DNA of 55,576 bases from an uncultured Clostridium sp. (GCA_946498245.1 CAMMNN010000023.1:1-55576), one strand, 5' to 3'. Counted from the stretch's first letter, positions 28,503 through 38,428 are shown. The notes: generated by a model not told the origin, from the letters alone. A program made the numbers and translations.

Positions 28503-29864
28503 TCAGGCTTTCTTCGTATCAGCCCTCATTTTTTTCCTCTCATTCAGATACTTCTCCATAATTCCTGCCATAGCTACAGATTCACTTGCTGTTAGTTTGT
28601 AGTCTCTCTTTTCATTGCCGTTCATCAGAGATACGAAGTCGCTGATTTCATACCGAATCCCCTCACCCAGATATTTCACAAAGTGCTTCTCATTTTGGTT
28701 AAAATCCTCATAGCAGACTTCAAAAGCCTGTGTTTTCCACCACGGAGCCGCAACCTTTATATATCCTGTCGTACCGGCTATAATCAGCTCCCCTTCTGAC
28801 TTTACACCCAATCCCGTCTTAGAGACTGCAAGGCTTTTGTCGTACTTAAAATATGCCTTCGTATAAATGTCAACCCCATTATCCGCCAAAAAGCTCTCAA
28901 AGTGCACATCCTGATAGGAAATACCCAGCAGTTTTACAATCGCCAGCAGAGTATAGCTTCCTAATTCCGTAAAGCTGCCGCCTGTCTTCGTATCTGTCAT
29001 CTCTCGCAGAGCCGGACTCGTCAGCCTCGTAAAGCAGGCCTCTACATCCCGGATATTCCCTATAATTCCGCTCTTAGCGAGGCTGAGGAGCTGTACAAAT
29101 CCAGGACAATACGCCGTCTTTATCGCTTCCATTAAAACTAGTTTCCGTTCTTTGGCAATGTCATGTAATTCTGCGGCCTCCTGTTGTTTTAGGCAAAGCG
29201 GTTTCTCACAAAGAACATGTTTATTCGCCAGCAAAGCCGCCTTTGCATACGAAAAATGTGTTTCATGGGGAGCCGCAATATATACAGCGTCCGTATTGTC
29301 AAACAGGGTTTTCAAATCGTCTGTACTGAATTTCAATTCAAATCGCTTTGCAAACTTTTCCGCACTTTCTGGGTGGGGATTGAATGCTCCCTCGACATAA
29401 ATTCCACTAACATATTTCACTTCCGGAACAAATCTTCTGGCAATTCTACCCGTTCCAACGATTCCCAGTCTGACAATAGGATAGTTTTTTCTACGCAGCA
29501 TTGTACTGGAAATATCTTTTGTCCTTTCCAAATAGACCACCTCACAATAATCGTTCAGGTAATCAAAAGAACCCGCCCAGTCCGAGCCCACTGTAAAAAT
29601 GTCCACATGGTACCGCAAAATATCCTCTAATTTCTGGCCAGCATGATCTTCAACAATAATCTCATCTGCGAATCCCGTCTTCCTCACGTTTTCAATTCGC
29701 TCCATCAGAGAGTCTACTACGTTTAGCTTGCCGCGGGATTCATCATATTGCTCGGTGGTGACACCGACTATTAGATAATCCCCCAACGTTTTTGCCCTTT
29801 CCAGCAATCGGTAATGACCCTCGTGGAATAGGTCAAACGATCCGTACGTAATCACTTTTTTCAT
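28503..29864 (-). CDS. Fused cytidylyltransferase-like and Gfo/Idh/MocA oxidoreductase
   Basis: Residues 1-130 are a TagD/HxGH-type nucleotidyltransferase (TYGSFDLFHEGHYRLLERAK; TVGSDWAGSFDYL; DISSTMLR). Residues 135-450 are a Gfo/Idh/MocA NAD(P)-dependent oxidoreductase with the RLGIVGTGRIARRF Rossmann loop, HVLCEKPL and a typical C-terminal beta region. One chain could activate an alcohol phosphate with CTP and oxidise or reduce it, as TarI and TarJ do with different folds to make CDP-ribitol. The product is unknown. The ATG with AGGAG upstream is chosen over a GTG seven codons earlier. It is coupled to the LicD-phosphoesterase gene upstream. Confidence 0.88.
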   Translation of the reverse strand: MKKVITYGSFDLFHEGHYRLLERAKTLGDYLIVGVTTEQYDESRGKLNVVDSLMERIENVRKTGFADEIIVEDHAGQKLEDILRYHVDIFTVGSDWAGSFDYLNDYCEVVYLERTKDISSTMLRRKNYPIVRLGIVGTGRIARRFVPEVKYVSGIYVEGAFNPHPESAEKFAKRFELKFSTDDLKTLFDNTDAVYIAAPHETHFSYAKAALLANKHVLCEKPLCLKQQEAAELHDIAKERKLVLMEAIKTAYCPGFVQLLSLAKSGIIGNIRDVEACFTRLTSPALREMTDTKTGGSFTELGSYTLLAIVKLLGISYQDVHFESFLADNGVDIYTKAYFKYDKSLAVSKTGLGVKSEGELIIAGTTGYIKVAAPWWKTQAFEVCYEDFNQNEKHFVKYLGEGIRYEISDFVSLMNGNEKRDYKLTASESVAMAGIMEKYLNERKKMRADTKKA

Positions 29865-29898
29865 TTGCTCTGCTCCTATCTCCACTCCGTCTGACTTT

Positions 29899-32478
29899 CT
29901 ACCTTCTTATAGTTCTGTCTTCGCCCGCTCCGAAACGGACAAATTTTAATGTCTTCGTTTCTGTATCCACAATCAGCGCATCCCAGAGATCCTGGCTCAC
30001 ATCATTCAATTTTCTTGAATACGTCTGAGCCCCTTCCGGTTTCTTTTCCCAAAAGCATTCGCATTTATTACACCCTATAGAAATAATAGGGAAACTATAC
30101 CTGTTATAAATCTGATCTGCATGATTATGGCCATGAATAAATCCCAGAACGCTCCGCCCTGCCTTGTTGTAATTCTCTAGTGCTGAAACAATCCGCTCAC
30201 CATTTCTGATCGTATCACTCCATACATGAATTTCTGGCAACGGCGGTACATGGCTGAATACTAAAATACTGTAGGCAGCCGGCGTTTCGGCTAAAACTTT
30301 TTGCAGCCAAAAAACTTCTTCATCTGGGTAACCATACCTATCCTTTTCGGTATGATCAAAGGAATCCAAAAAGATGCAGCGAAGCGATTTATCACCAAAG
30401 TCCACATAGTACCAAAGCTTATGGTTCTCTCGAACTACATATTCATCTGCCGGCTGCTGGTAAACCTCATACTGTTCTTCTCTGGTAAATACCTCTGGAT
30501 TTCCTCTAAAATAATTTGAATCGTGATTTCCTTGCAGAACATACACGGGAACGCTCAATTTGTTCATATCCGCCAACATTTCACTGACATAAGCTCTTGT
30601 CACTTCAGCGGAAACCATTCCGTCTGTCAAATCTCCCAAATGAATAATGCCGTCAAATCCAGCCCTGTAATGAACGCCTGCTAAATTGTGAACTGTATCT
30701 TTCCACGTACCATTTACACAATAATGAGAATCTGCAATCAATGCAAACACAAGCGTGTCTTCGCTTTTAAAGGTTCTAACTTTCTCCGCCGTATCAGCTA
30801 TTTCAGAATTAAATATTGTTTTATGCTCTTCCTCCCGAAACGGCCCAGGAACATATCTGACAATTTGCCCTCCCCCCAGTGCTGCCTCTTCTTCGGAAAT
30901 ATCTGTTCCATCTATTTTCCGAATACTTATTCGGAAATATCGTTCATCATAAAATTTATATTTTCCTATCTGATATTCATTTAAATCATGATTATATGTG
31001 GACCAATTTTCCTCCTGGGCATAAGCATACGTATACATATAAGTTCCATTCACTTCTTTTGAATACGTTGCTACGGCAAAGGAAAAACGCCTATCTAGCA
31101 ATTCGATGTAGCTTCCCTTTTGTGCTTTGTAAAAAAATTCTGTCGCCATACAATCTGACCGTCCACAATTTATCACACCGCTATCCGGAGAAATTTCAGC
31201 CCATCTGCGAAATTCCAACTCCTTGCCTTCCGGCTCAACAGGCTCTCCAAAATCCTGACCATCCGGATACAAAATAGAGTTCAGCCACTCTGGCTTCTGA
31301 ATATACAAATAATACTCATCAATCCCCATTTCTTCCAGCTGCTCTGCGATTTCGCAGTAAAAACGATTACATATAATGAGATGAAGCTGTTCTCTTGGGA
31401 TTTTTTTTAGGATCTCAGGATCTTCCACCATAAAGTCCCCCCAGTAGCTTCCCCATTTTCGCTTATCATTGTCAACCAGAAATGCCGGGGGATACTTCTC
31501 GCCATAGCGGCTCAGGTAATCCTGAAACATCTCTCCGCTTCCAAAAACCACCAGTTTTTTTCCTTCCAGATTTTCAAAAGTTCCTGTCAGACGCTTTTGA
31601 AGCTCCGCATAAGGCCGATCTGGATCATAAATCCCTTCATGTTTTGGCACACGTTTCTCTATCGGCGGCAAATCCAGATATTTTCCACGACTCATATGAA
31701 GGAAGCGGTCATAGCCGACTGGGGCAGGAAGTTCAATAGCTTCAAATACCATGGGTACACTGTCTTCAAAATCTTCTCTGTACCAGCATTTATAGTAGTC
31801 TATGTTATTATAACGGGTAAAGGAGCCCACATAGAAAGCGTCCTTTTCATCGCAGCTCCTGCAAGCTTCTTCAAATTTTTTCAGCAGCCACTCCCGGTCT
31901 GATGCCTCTGCGATCTCTGCATAAACCTCTTTCTGTGCCGGCGTCAGATCATGGTATCCCCAAAAGTTTGTCCCATAAGTCTTTAAAAGGCTCAGACGCT
32001 GATAGTACGAAATCTGTTCCATCTGCTTTCTGCGCTTTCCGGGATCTGTATAAAGATAATCAAAGGCAATAATATCAATCCAGATCCCCCAATTACCTTT
32101 TCTTTCTACATCCCAATATTCCACTGCCGTCGTACGGCTATCCCTCAGCCTAGAAAGATTCCCTGAAAAAAAGGCAGGTGTATTCTCATTGGTTTGAAAA
32201 AAATACGGTTCTTGAAATTCTTCTTCTGCCACGGCTTTTAATTTATCGTAATCCGCCCGCGGCATGATAATATCAAAGTCATCGTCCCAAGGGATATATC
32301 CCTGATGCCTTACGGCACCTATCAATGTCCCTGCATACATAAAGTAACAAAGATTATATTTTTCGCAGACACGCTTCAACTGCTGCGCTAAGTCCAACTG
32401 CACAGCCCATATTTTTTTCATCTTTGTACTTACTTTATAGCCGCAGATAATTTCTTCTTTCAAAAAACTGTCATTCAT
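29899..32478 (-). CDS. LicD-Rossmann-metallophosphoesterase fusion
   Basis: An 859-residue three-enzyme architecture. Residues 15-270 are LicD, the nucleotidyltransferase-fold family that transfers phosphocholine or similar phospho-alcohols to glycans (YAGTLIGAVRHQGYIPWDDD). Residues 300-395 are the Rossmann-like module (KLVVFGSGEMFQDYL; LVDNDKRKWG). Residues 410-565 are a beta-rich region of unknown type. Residues 577-859 are a calcineurin-like metallophosphoesterase with complete metal motifs (DSH, GDLTDG, GNHD, SHVPP, GHNH). It has no signal peptide, so it acts in the cytoplasm. The start is the ATG after GGAG, four codons inside the frame. A promoter lies 67 bases upstream. Confidence 0.88.
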   Translation of the reverse strand: MNDSFLKEEIICGYKVSTKMKKIWAVQLDLAQQLKRVCEKYNLCYFMYAGTLIGAVRHQGYIPWDDDFDIIMPRADYDKLKAVAEEEFQEPYFFQTNENTPAFFSGNLSRLRDSRTTAVEYWDVERKGNWGIWIDIIAFDYLYTDPGKRRKQMEQISYYQRLSLLKTYGTNFWGYHDLTPAQKEVYAEIAEASDREWLLKKFEEACRSCDEKDAFYVGSFTRYNNIDYYKCWYREDFEDSVPMVFEAIELPAPVGYDRFLHMSRGKYLDLPPIEKRVPKHEGIYDPDRPYAELQKRLTGTFENLEGKKLVVFGSGEMFQDYLSRYGEKYPPAFLVDNDKRKWGSYWGDFMVEDPEILKKIPREQLHLIICNRFYCEIAEQLEEMGIDEYYLYIQKPEWLNSILYPDGQDFGEPVEPEGKELEFRRWAEISPDSGVINCGRSDCMATEFFYKAQKGSYIELLDRRFSFAVATYSKEVNGTYMYTYAYAQEENWSTYNHDLNEYQIGKYKFYDERYFRISIRKIDGTDISEEEAALGGGQIVRYVPGPFREEEHKTIFNSEIADTAEKVRTFKSEDTLVFALIADSHYCVNGTWKDTVHNLAGVHYRAGFDGIIHLGDLTDGMVSAEVTRAYVSEMLADMNKLSVPVYVLQGNHDSNYFRGNPEVFTREEQYEVYQQPADEYVVRENHKLWYYVDFGDKSLRCIFLDSFDHTEKDRYGYPDEEVFWLQKVLAETPAAYSILVFSHVPPLPEIHVWSDTIRNGERIVSALENYNKAGRSVLGFIHGHNHADQIYNRYSFPIISIGCNKCECFWEKKPEGAQTYSRKLNDVSQDLWDALIVDTETKTLKFVRFGAGEDRTIRR

Positions 32479-32544
32479 ATACAACTCCATACCGATTATT
32501 TTCCGTAAATAATCCCTTCACACTATTCTCTGCAATCTCATAGA

Positions 32545-32573
32545 ATTATAGCATAAATATGTGCTATAGGCAA
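32545..32573 (-). promoter_or_regulatory. Promoter of the LicD-phosphoesterase gene
   Basis: On the minus strand TATAAT (32545-32550) and TTGCCT (32568-32573) are separated by 17 bases. The start codon is 67 bases downstream. It suggests that the genes to its left can be transcribed separately from the methyltransferase-kinase and HAD genes. Confidence 0.65.
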
Positions 32574-32600
32574 ACCTTCCTTGGATTTTTCCCTATGGAA

Positions 32601-34232
32601 CTATATGGATAACAAGCTCATTCCATTTTTATATACCTTCATTTCATCAATCCATACCCATTTATAGAAGTTGTCGTATACGTCATATTTTCTGTTTGAG
32701 GCAACAAAACGGTTTTCTTCTTCCACGCACAGCTCCCAGATTTCCTTCATACAGTATTTTTCCTTTAAATCCTCCAATGGGACAATTTCATCAATTTCTG
32801 GCGAAAACAAGTAAATATATTTCAACGCTCGGAACAGAGTATAGAGAGCCGGGTAGTTCTTTTTTGTAAACTCCTGATCAAAGAAAATCAGTGTACCCTT
32901 AGAAAAAAAACAATTTAACGGAATCATATCAATATATGCTCTTTTTAATATGATTCCGCAATCTATAACTTTTCCTCCACAGGGAAATTCGTTCAATTCA
33001 GTAGATACGTGTTCTGAAGAATTCAGAATCGCCTGATAAAGCTGTTCTATCCGCTCTTCAAATTCATTTGGCCGCTCCTTTACAATTCTTTTCAGATAAT
33101 CTGAAAACATCTCCTCCTGAACATATGGCATCACCAGATTTCCTCCATCTAAAGAATGGGGAACCGTTTCTATTCCTCTTCCGTGTATTTCACTGATATT
33201 TCTGTACACTTCTTTCAATCTGTTCTTCCCCTGGGAATATAATGGTTTTTTTCTCACTGTTTTGTTATCATATATCACTGTAGCCAAAGCGTCTTCTGCT
33301 CCTCTGTCCGTTGTCACAGCCGCATAAACAGCCCTCTCGCCCGTATGAGGCTCTATCCCACATTCCAGCAAGAATGAATTTGCAAAAAACTCAAAAACTC
33401 CATTCCCAATAATATCATCATAAAGGCGATTCTCCAAAGCCGTCAGGCATCCCGGTACTGTATGATAGAAGAACAGGCGTTCTTTCAGGTTTGTATTTGG
33501 CAGGTATTTTTCTGAGTACACCAGCTGCGTTAATCTGTAGTCCGGCAGAGGATAGTAAAAATATATATCACTCATTCCAGCCTGTTGAACAATCTCCCGA
33601 ATTTCCTGTTTAGAAAAAGAATATCCTGACGTACCCAATGGATACTTGTTGATTCCCGAATATGGAATCCCTGTATGGGGTTCCGGTTCACCGCAAAAAT
33701 ACTTTAATCCATATCTATTATCTGCTGCTATGAGGAATTTCCCCTGTTTTTTAAGAAACTGACGGCATTTTCTTAAAAACTTTACATAAACTTCCTGATC
33801 GCTGCTTCCCGCCCCAATTTCTTCTAAAGTTCCGAGCATTACAATATAATCAAATTTTTGATAAAAGTCGCTCTTTTCTGTTTCTCCCGAATAAACAGCC
33901 AAATTTCTGTGATTTCTGCATCTAATACCAATGGTTTCCGCCCTGAATTTGGATTTTTCCCATACCGTTACATGTCCGCATTTTTCACACAACATTCCTG
34001 TCAGCGATCCAAAATCTGCTCCAATTTGCAGAATAGTCGAATCTGGCTTAAAGTCATACCAATTCAATATAGAATTTCTCATAGCAGTCAGGTGATAGAA
34101 AACTTCCCATCTATTATCTTTCATCAAAATTTCGTCATAGTCTTCCGGATCCTTTTTTTCAATATAGGCTTTTATGTCCTGCTCTGTCGCTGTTATCTCT
34201 TCTGTATTCTCTGTAGCATTATTGTGAAACAT
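32601..34232 (-). CDS. SAM methyltransferase fused to kinase-like domain, possible WbdD-type chain cap enzyme
   Basis: Residues 40-240 are a class I SAM methyltransferase (TILQIGADFGSLTG at 66-79; FDYIVMLGTLEEIG; FLIAADN). Residues 305-500 look like an aminoglycoside-phosphotransferase/kinase fold: a lysine-rich strand (KTVRKK), a helix, a hinge-like NLVMPYV, then YIDMIPLN (Asp435, Asn440) and IFFDQEF (Asp452) in the order of catalytic and metal-binding residues. WbdD, which ends E. coli O8/O9a polymannose by methylation and phosphorylation before Wzm/Wzt export, has the same two-domain order. The kinase reading is my inference. SD AAGGGGGG supports the start. Confidence 0.78.
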   Translation of the reverse strand: MFHNNATENTEEITATEQDIKAYIEKKDPEDYDEILMKDNRWEVFYHLTAMRNSILNWYDFKPDSTILQIGADFGSLTGMLCEKCGHVTVWEKSKFRAETIGIRCRNHRNLAVYSGETEKSDFYQKFDYIVMLGTLEEIGAGSSDQEVYVKFLRKCRQFLKKQGKFLIAADNRYGLKYFCGEPEPHTGIPYSGINKYPLGTSGYSFSKQEIREIVQQAGMSDIYFYYPLPDYRLTQLVYSEKYLPNTNLKERLFFYHTVPGCLTALENRLYDDIIGNGVFEFFANSFLLECGIEPHTGERAVYAAVTTDRGAEDALATVIYDNKTVRKKPLYSQGKNRLKEVYRNISEIHGRGIETVPHSLDGGNLVMPYVQEEMFSDYLKRIVKERPNEFEERIEQLYQAILNSSEHVSTELNEFPCGGKVIDCGIILKRAYIDMIPLNCFFSKGTLIFFDQEFTKKNYPALYTLFRALKYIYLFSPEIDEIVPLEDLKEKYCMKEIWELCVEEENRFVASNRKYDVYDNFYKWVWIDEMKVYKNGMSLLSI

Positions 34233-34242
34233 AATACCCCCC

Positions 34243-35982
34243 TTATCTCCTGACCGTCATCATATTCTGATCAAAATCATCCTTTAAGTGAATGCTTTTG
34301 AACAGTTCGCTTTCGTCATCTGTATAATCCAATCCGATAAAATCGAACAACTGCTCAGTTGTATTATCAGTCAGGCTCTTCTTCATAATATATGAATATC
34401 TGATATATTCCCTGAAGTATTTTTCTATTGTTCTTTGCATCTGCTGAACATAACACAATTCTTCTTCCGACCTGCTCTCCGCATCATATAGGAATCCATC
34501 ATCTTCGATGCCTGATATTGACGGCTGAAGCGATGTAAAAATAGCCTCCAGCCAAAGATAATGCAAAAAATAATTTCCTGTTATATAGTCCTCGCAGTAA
34601 TCTTTTTTCAAGGCATTGATATCCATTTTATTAAAATCCTCAGCATAACCATCGTGGCGCTGATACCAGCAAAAGTACTTGCCCTCTAATTGAAACGGAA
34701 CAATTTTTTCTAAAAAATATTGGCTGGTACCTGACGAAACAAAGTCAAACAGAGCGTATCTTCCGTTTTTCTTCAATCCGGCTTCTTCCATATATTTCAA
34801 ATACTGCTTTTTGACTTCTTTGGACTTCTTATAGATCTTCTCTTTATGAAGCAAAGCATACTCCGCCATATTCATTTTCTTGTCATATGGTTTAATTTGT
34901 TCTGGATTCAAGAGAAACCTTCTGGCCAGCATTTCTTCTGGTGTGCCGGAAAAATCCCTCTTTACCAGCAATTCTATATCTCTTTCACTATTCATTGCCG
35001 CTGCTGCACACAAAGTCCTGGAGGTCAGAAAATATATTCCTGACGGCAAATCCAGCTGATTCTCTTCTTTATAAATCAGATACAGTTTCTGGATCAAAAA
35101 ACCATCTCTTGCCGCAAACAAGATATTATCGTAGTGTTTTTTTTCTATTTCCGCAATCAGCCATAGCACAAATTTAGCTATAAAGGGCGCGACAAGGCCA
35201 TAAATCATATCCATTCCATTTTCGATTCTTGGGCGTCCATCTTTACCTATGGGAATAAATGGGCTGTTAAATATGCGGCTTACCATTAGTCCAATTTCCA
35301 GTCTGCTTCCCAAAGTATCTGCATTTTTTAATATTCCCCGGTATACAGATCTTTCCAAAAGACTTAGTCCGCTCTCAATCTGCCACGAAAACATACCGGC
35401 TTCTTTGGCTCTCATCCCATCCGATATTGGGTTGTCACCGATATGCAGATAATTCTGGGCCGGAACCTTTTTTATAAATTCCTGATAAAGTCCTCCGTTT
35501 TTGCTCTTCTTGTAATCACAGGATACAAAAATATCCCGATAGCCGGTGATCCCCAGTTTTCCAAGTATCTCTTCTATTTCTCGTTTCGGAAGGTACATAT
35601 CAGATATAAGATAAACCAAACGCCCTTTTTTGAGGGCAAACTCAAAAATTTCCCGCATCTCCTCTCTCACCAGGAGAACCTCTTTTTCTGTTTCCAGCTC
35701 TATCTCCAAAAGCCGGTTTCTTTCCTGAGCCTGTATACCGGAGATAAACTGCAAATGGGCGTATATCTGGTAAATATCCGGAAGAATGCATGGATTTTCT
35801 GTATCAGCTCTTTGTCTCAAACTTTTAAAATCCTTAATGGCTATTCCCTGCCGCTCTGCTTTTTCCTGTATTATGTCAAAAACATCTTCTGGATATAGCG
35901 TTTTCCGCATAATCAGGGTATCAAATATATCGAAGCTGATCACCTGCGTTTCCTCAATCTGCTTTAGAAGTTCTCTTTTCAT
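34243..35982 (-). CDS. Two-domain HAD-superfamily protein of polysaccharide loci
   Basis: Residues 1-215 are a HAD phosphatase-like domain: motif I SFDIFDTLI (DxDxT-like), motif II region YLISDMYLP, a Lys in CDYKKSKNGG and motif IV HIGDNPISD. The C-terminal 350 residues start with the recurrent NILFAARDGFL segment followed by helix-rich sequence. This arrangement is common beside glycosyltransferases in Clostridial polysaccharide clusters, but its substrate is not established. SD AAAGGAAA precedes the start. It lies 10 bases before the methyltransferase-kinase gene, suggesting joint action, for example in phosphate editing of the chain. Confidence 0.82.
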   Translation of the reverse strand: MKRELLKQIEETQVISFDIFDTLIMRKTLYPEDVFDIIQEKAERQGIAIKDFKSLRQRADTENPCILPDIYQIYAHLQFISGIQAQERNRLLEIELETEKEVLLVREEMREIFEFALKKGRLVYLISDMYLPKREIEEILGKLGITGYRDIFVSCDYKKSKNGGLYQEFIKKVPAQNYLHIGDNPISDGMRAKEAGMFSWQIESGLSLLERSVYRGILKNADTLGSRLEIGLMVSRIFNSPFIPIGKDGRPRIENGMDMIYGLVAPFIAKFVLWLIAEIEKKHYDNILFAARDGFLIQKLYLIYKEENQLDLPSGIYFLTSRTLCAAAAMNSERDIELLVKRDFSGTPEEMLARRFLLNPEQIKPYDKKMNMAEYALLHKEKIYKKSKEVKKQYLKYMEEAGLKKNGRYALFDFVSSGTSQYFLEKIVPFQLEGKYFCWYQRHDGYAEDFNKMDINALKKDYCEDYITGNYFLHYLWLEAIFTSLQPSISGIEDDGFLYDAESRSEEELCYVQQMQRTIEKYFREYIRYSYIMKKSLTDNTTEQLFDFIGLDYTDDESELFKSIHLKDDFDQNMMTVRR

Positions 35983-36003
35983 CGTATTTCCTTTCTTCGT
36001 ATC

Positions 36004-36033
36004 TTGACAATATTCCCAAATCTAATATATAGT
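36004..36033 (+). promoter_or_regulatory. Promoter of the plus-strand pair
   Basis: A perfect TTGACA (36004-36009) is followed after 18 bases by TATAGT (36028-36033); an alternative TATATA starts at 36026. SD AGGAAGGA lies at 36053-36060, 8 bases before the ATG. The region also separates the divergent HAD gene, whose own promoter is less clear. Confidence 0.6.
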
Positions 36034-36068
36034 GTCTTATAAAGATTAATTCAGGAAGGATCAAATAT

Positions 36069-37457
36069 ATGGATAAAACTGATATTTCTTTATTGTTGCA
36101 AGTACCGGATGACATAACATTTGTTAAAAGGGCCTATCAGGAATTTTTGTCCCGGCCGATTGCTTTTCAAGATTTGACAGAACATCTCAAGCTGCTTAAA
36201 ATAGGCATGTCCAGAAAAGCCATGCTTTATTGCATTGTTCGTTCTCCTGAATTTGACAATCGCTTTGCTGTTCCGGAACTAAAGTCTCTTCATCTGGCAT
36301 ATTTTCTTTACCTGCTTCAGAAGCCTGTATTATCAATCCTGAAGTCAAACAAAAAAGCAGTCGGGAACAGTCCATACTGCAGTAAAGCAGCCAGCAGCCA
36401 GAAAACTGCTTTTTCAACTTACCATAATCCTAACTTAGAATATGAAGTTCTTTCCCGCTGCCAGATTAGCGTACTTTCTTCTGCGCTTGCTTCTTATATT
36501 GACTCCAAAGATGTTTGTTATTCTGGCTCCATTGCCAAAACTATTTTAAACGAAAATGGGAATCTGTCAGCCAGAGAGTTGATTCCGGACGAACTGTGGA
36601 ATGCATATTCTTTTAAAGCGGGAACCTGCATTTTAACTGATCCGGCTTCTATTTATTATCTATTGACCGGAGAAGGCCTCTCTGCCTTGGCCGATCACTT
36701 AAATGATTACTGTATTTTCACCATGCCTGCCACTCCTTTTCCGTCTGATTCAGTTTCCATTATCTGGGGAAAGGAATGGGAAACTCTGGATGATGATACG
36801 CCTTACAAATGGTTTGTCAGCGAAGGAAGTCTTATTCCTCTTGTGCTGTACAATAATTCCAATACCATTCAAAAAATCACCCTAAAGTTTTCTCTAACCT
36901 CTTTAGAAAATTGCTCAGAAATCATAGCTTCTTTTAATGGAATGAACTATAAGCGCTATTCCTTTCAATCGAATATTTCATTAGAAGTTGAAGAAACCTT
37001 TTATCTTCATCCTTTTTACAACCAAATCACTTTTTCGTATATTGGTGCAGGGGTATCTTCTGATGAGATGGTGCCGCTTTCCATCAAATTTGCCATCTCC
37101 CCTCCAGTTTTCCGTAAGAAAACAGAAAATCTTCCGAAATGGCAGCCAATATACAGCATAAATTCCACTTTGCCAGCGGCTGAAGACTATCGATTTATTC
37201 TTCCGGATTTTATGATCCGCTATCTGCTTCACAAAAACAGTTTTTTCGAAGTAGCCGCCTTGCATATTTCTGATGATTATCAATGTCAGAAGCTCCCTGT
37301 CACGCGCTTTGACTATTCCAGCCGTCAGGAAAATAAAAAGGGCTATTATACGTTTATCGAAAATTCTGTACCCGCTCTTCAAAACGGTATCATATTGTAT
37401 ATTGCAAAGCGCAAAGCAGAGGCCGCAAATACTTATTCTGATAAGGAGGTACTATGA
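36069..37457 (+). CDS. DUF4214-domain protein
   Basis: The N-terminal 65 residues match DUF4214, a helical domain common in glycan-related and S-layer-type proteins (FVKRAYQEFLSRP; SRKAMLYCIVRSPEF). The remaining 390 residues include a probable beta-sandwich (about 235-330, SLIPLVLYNNSNTIQKITLK) and contain no motif I recognise. There is no signal peptide or membrane helix, so it should be cytoplasmic. The SD is strong. It ends in a 4-base ATGA overlap with the next gene, so the two proteins are co-translated and likely partners. Confidence 0.75.
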   Translation: MDKTDISLLLQVPDDITFVKRAYQEFLSRPIAFQDLTEHLKLLKIGMSRKAMLYCIVRSPEFDNRFAVPELKSLHLAYFLYLLQKPVLSILKSNKKAVGNSPYCSKAASSQKTAFSTYHNPNLEYEVLSRCQISVLSSALASYIDSKDVCYSGSIAKTILNENGNLSARELIPDELWNAYSFKAGTCILTDPASIYYLLTGEGLSALADHLNDYCIFTMPATPFPSDSVSIIWGKEWETLDDDTPYKWFVSEGSLIPLVLYNNSNTIQKITLKFSLTSLENCSEIIASFNGMNYKRYSFQSNISLEVEETFYLHPFYNQITFSYIGAGVSSDEMVPLSIKFAISPPVFRKKTENLPKWQPIYSINSTLPAAEDYRFILPDFMIRYLLHKNSFFEVAALHISDDYQCQKLPVTRFDYSSRQENKKGYYTFIENSVPALQNGIILYIAKRKAEAANTYSDKEVL

Positions 37458-38428
37458 ATACCGCAGAAACTTTGTACGTGTTCCATGGCTACGGGGGGGA
37501 AAATTCACTCCACCCTTTAGCCCGTTATTTTGAGATGCACCAGTTAAACACTTATATGATTGATAATCAGGTCTATCCCTGTTCTAAAGAAGACGTTTTT
37601 AACACGCTCTCTCAAAAAAGAGCAGGCCGCAAGGTGGTATATTTTACGTCTGCCCACCTTTGGTTTGACCAGTATAATTTTCAGGCGCTTTATCCCGCTA
37701 ATCCCGATCTCATCAGCGTTTTGGAAATGACAGACTTTCTGAAGCCAGACTATGCTGTTTACTATCCCCACGATCTGGAATGTTTTTTTCACCCAGTGGA
37801 GCTTAAATGGCTTAGCCTGTTTGATTTGGTTCTGCTGCCCTACAAAAACAATTTATATTATCAGCTTATCTCCAACGGCATCAAGACAGATATCGTTGGC
37901 TGGATAAAAAAAGAAAAGGAAATTTCCAAAAAAGCTGAGGAAAGCTGGGCACCTTATTCTCCTGTATTTTTCCCAAGCAACATCTACTCTTTTTTTCAAA
38001 ACCTGGGGGCTGAAAAATATGCCGACTGGTTTTTTCAGCATATCCCTACTTCCGTGCCCCTTAAAATGCCTGGAAACGATATGCGCCTTTATCCCTTTCT
38101 GAATCCAAAAGGATTTACCTTTTTAGATGGCTCCAAATCCGTGTATGATGTCATGTCGGAATACAATCTGATCATTGGAAGCGGCGATTCCTCTATTATA
38201 TTTGAAGCTGCCCTTAGTGGAATTCCAGTCATTTCCGTACTGGATCGCGTCTTTCCAGATGAAACTTATTTAAATAGCCTGAAAGGGATTAAGGGAGTAT
38301 ACCCACTGCATCCCGAAGAAATCAGGCCTTTTCTGGAAAAAATCAATTCCGAACAAACCCGGCTTGCGACAGGACCGCATATTCTGGGTTCCTTCGACTA
38401 CGCAAAAGTTCTCTCCTATGTTCTTTAG
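37454..38428 (+). CDS. GT-B-like putative glycosyltransferase
   Basis: A 324-residue protein. The C-terminal half resembles the donor-binding end of GT-B enzymes and CDP-glycerol glycerophosphotransferases (EYNLIIGSGDSSIIFEAALS, GIPVISVLDR). The N-terminal half starts with YVFHGYGGENSLHPLARYF and has alternating beta-alpha pattern. The acceptor and donor are unknown, and it may be a non-catalytic relative. It is coupled by ATGA overlap to the DUF4214 gene and is followed immediately by a strong terminator. Confidence 0.65.
   Translation: MNTAETLYVFHGYGGENSLHPLARYFEMHQLNTYMIDNQVYPCSKEDVFNTLSQKRAGRKVVYFTSAHLWFDQYNFQALYPANPDLISVLEMTDFLKPDYAVYYPHDLECFFHPVELKWLSLFDLVLLPYKNNLYYQLISNGIKTDIVGWIKKEKEISKKAEESWAPYSPVFFPSNIYSFFQNLGAEKYADWFFQHIPTSVPLKMPGNDMRLYPFLNPKGFTFLDGSKSVYDVMSEYNLIIGSGDSSIIFEAALSGIPVISVLDRVFPDETYLNSLKGIKGVYPLHPEEIRPFLEKINSEQTRLATGPHILGSFDYAKVLSYVL

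Noticed and set aside
36004..36068. Riboswitch or attenuator between the divergent genes
   Set aside because: The gap is under 90 bases and shows only promoter and SD elements, with no stable stem.
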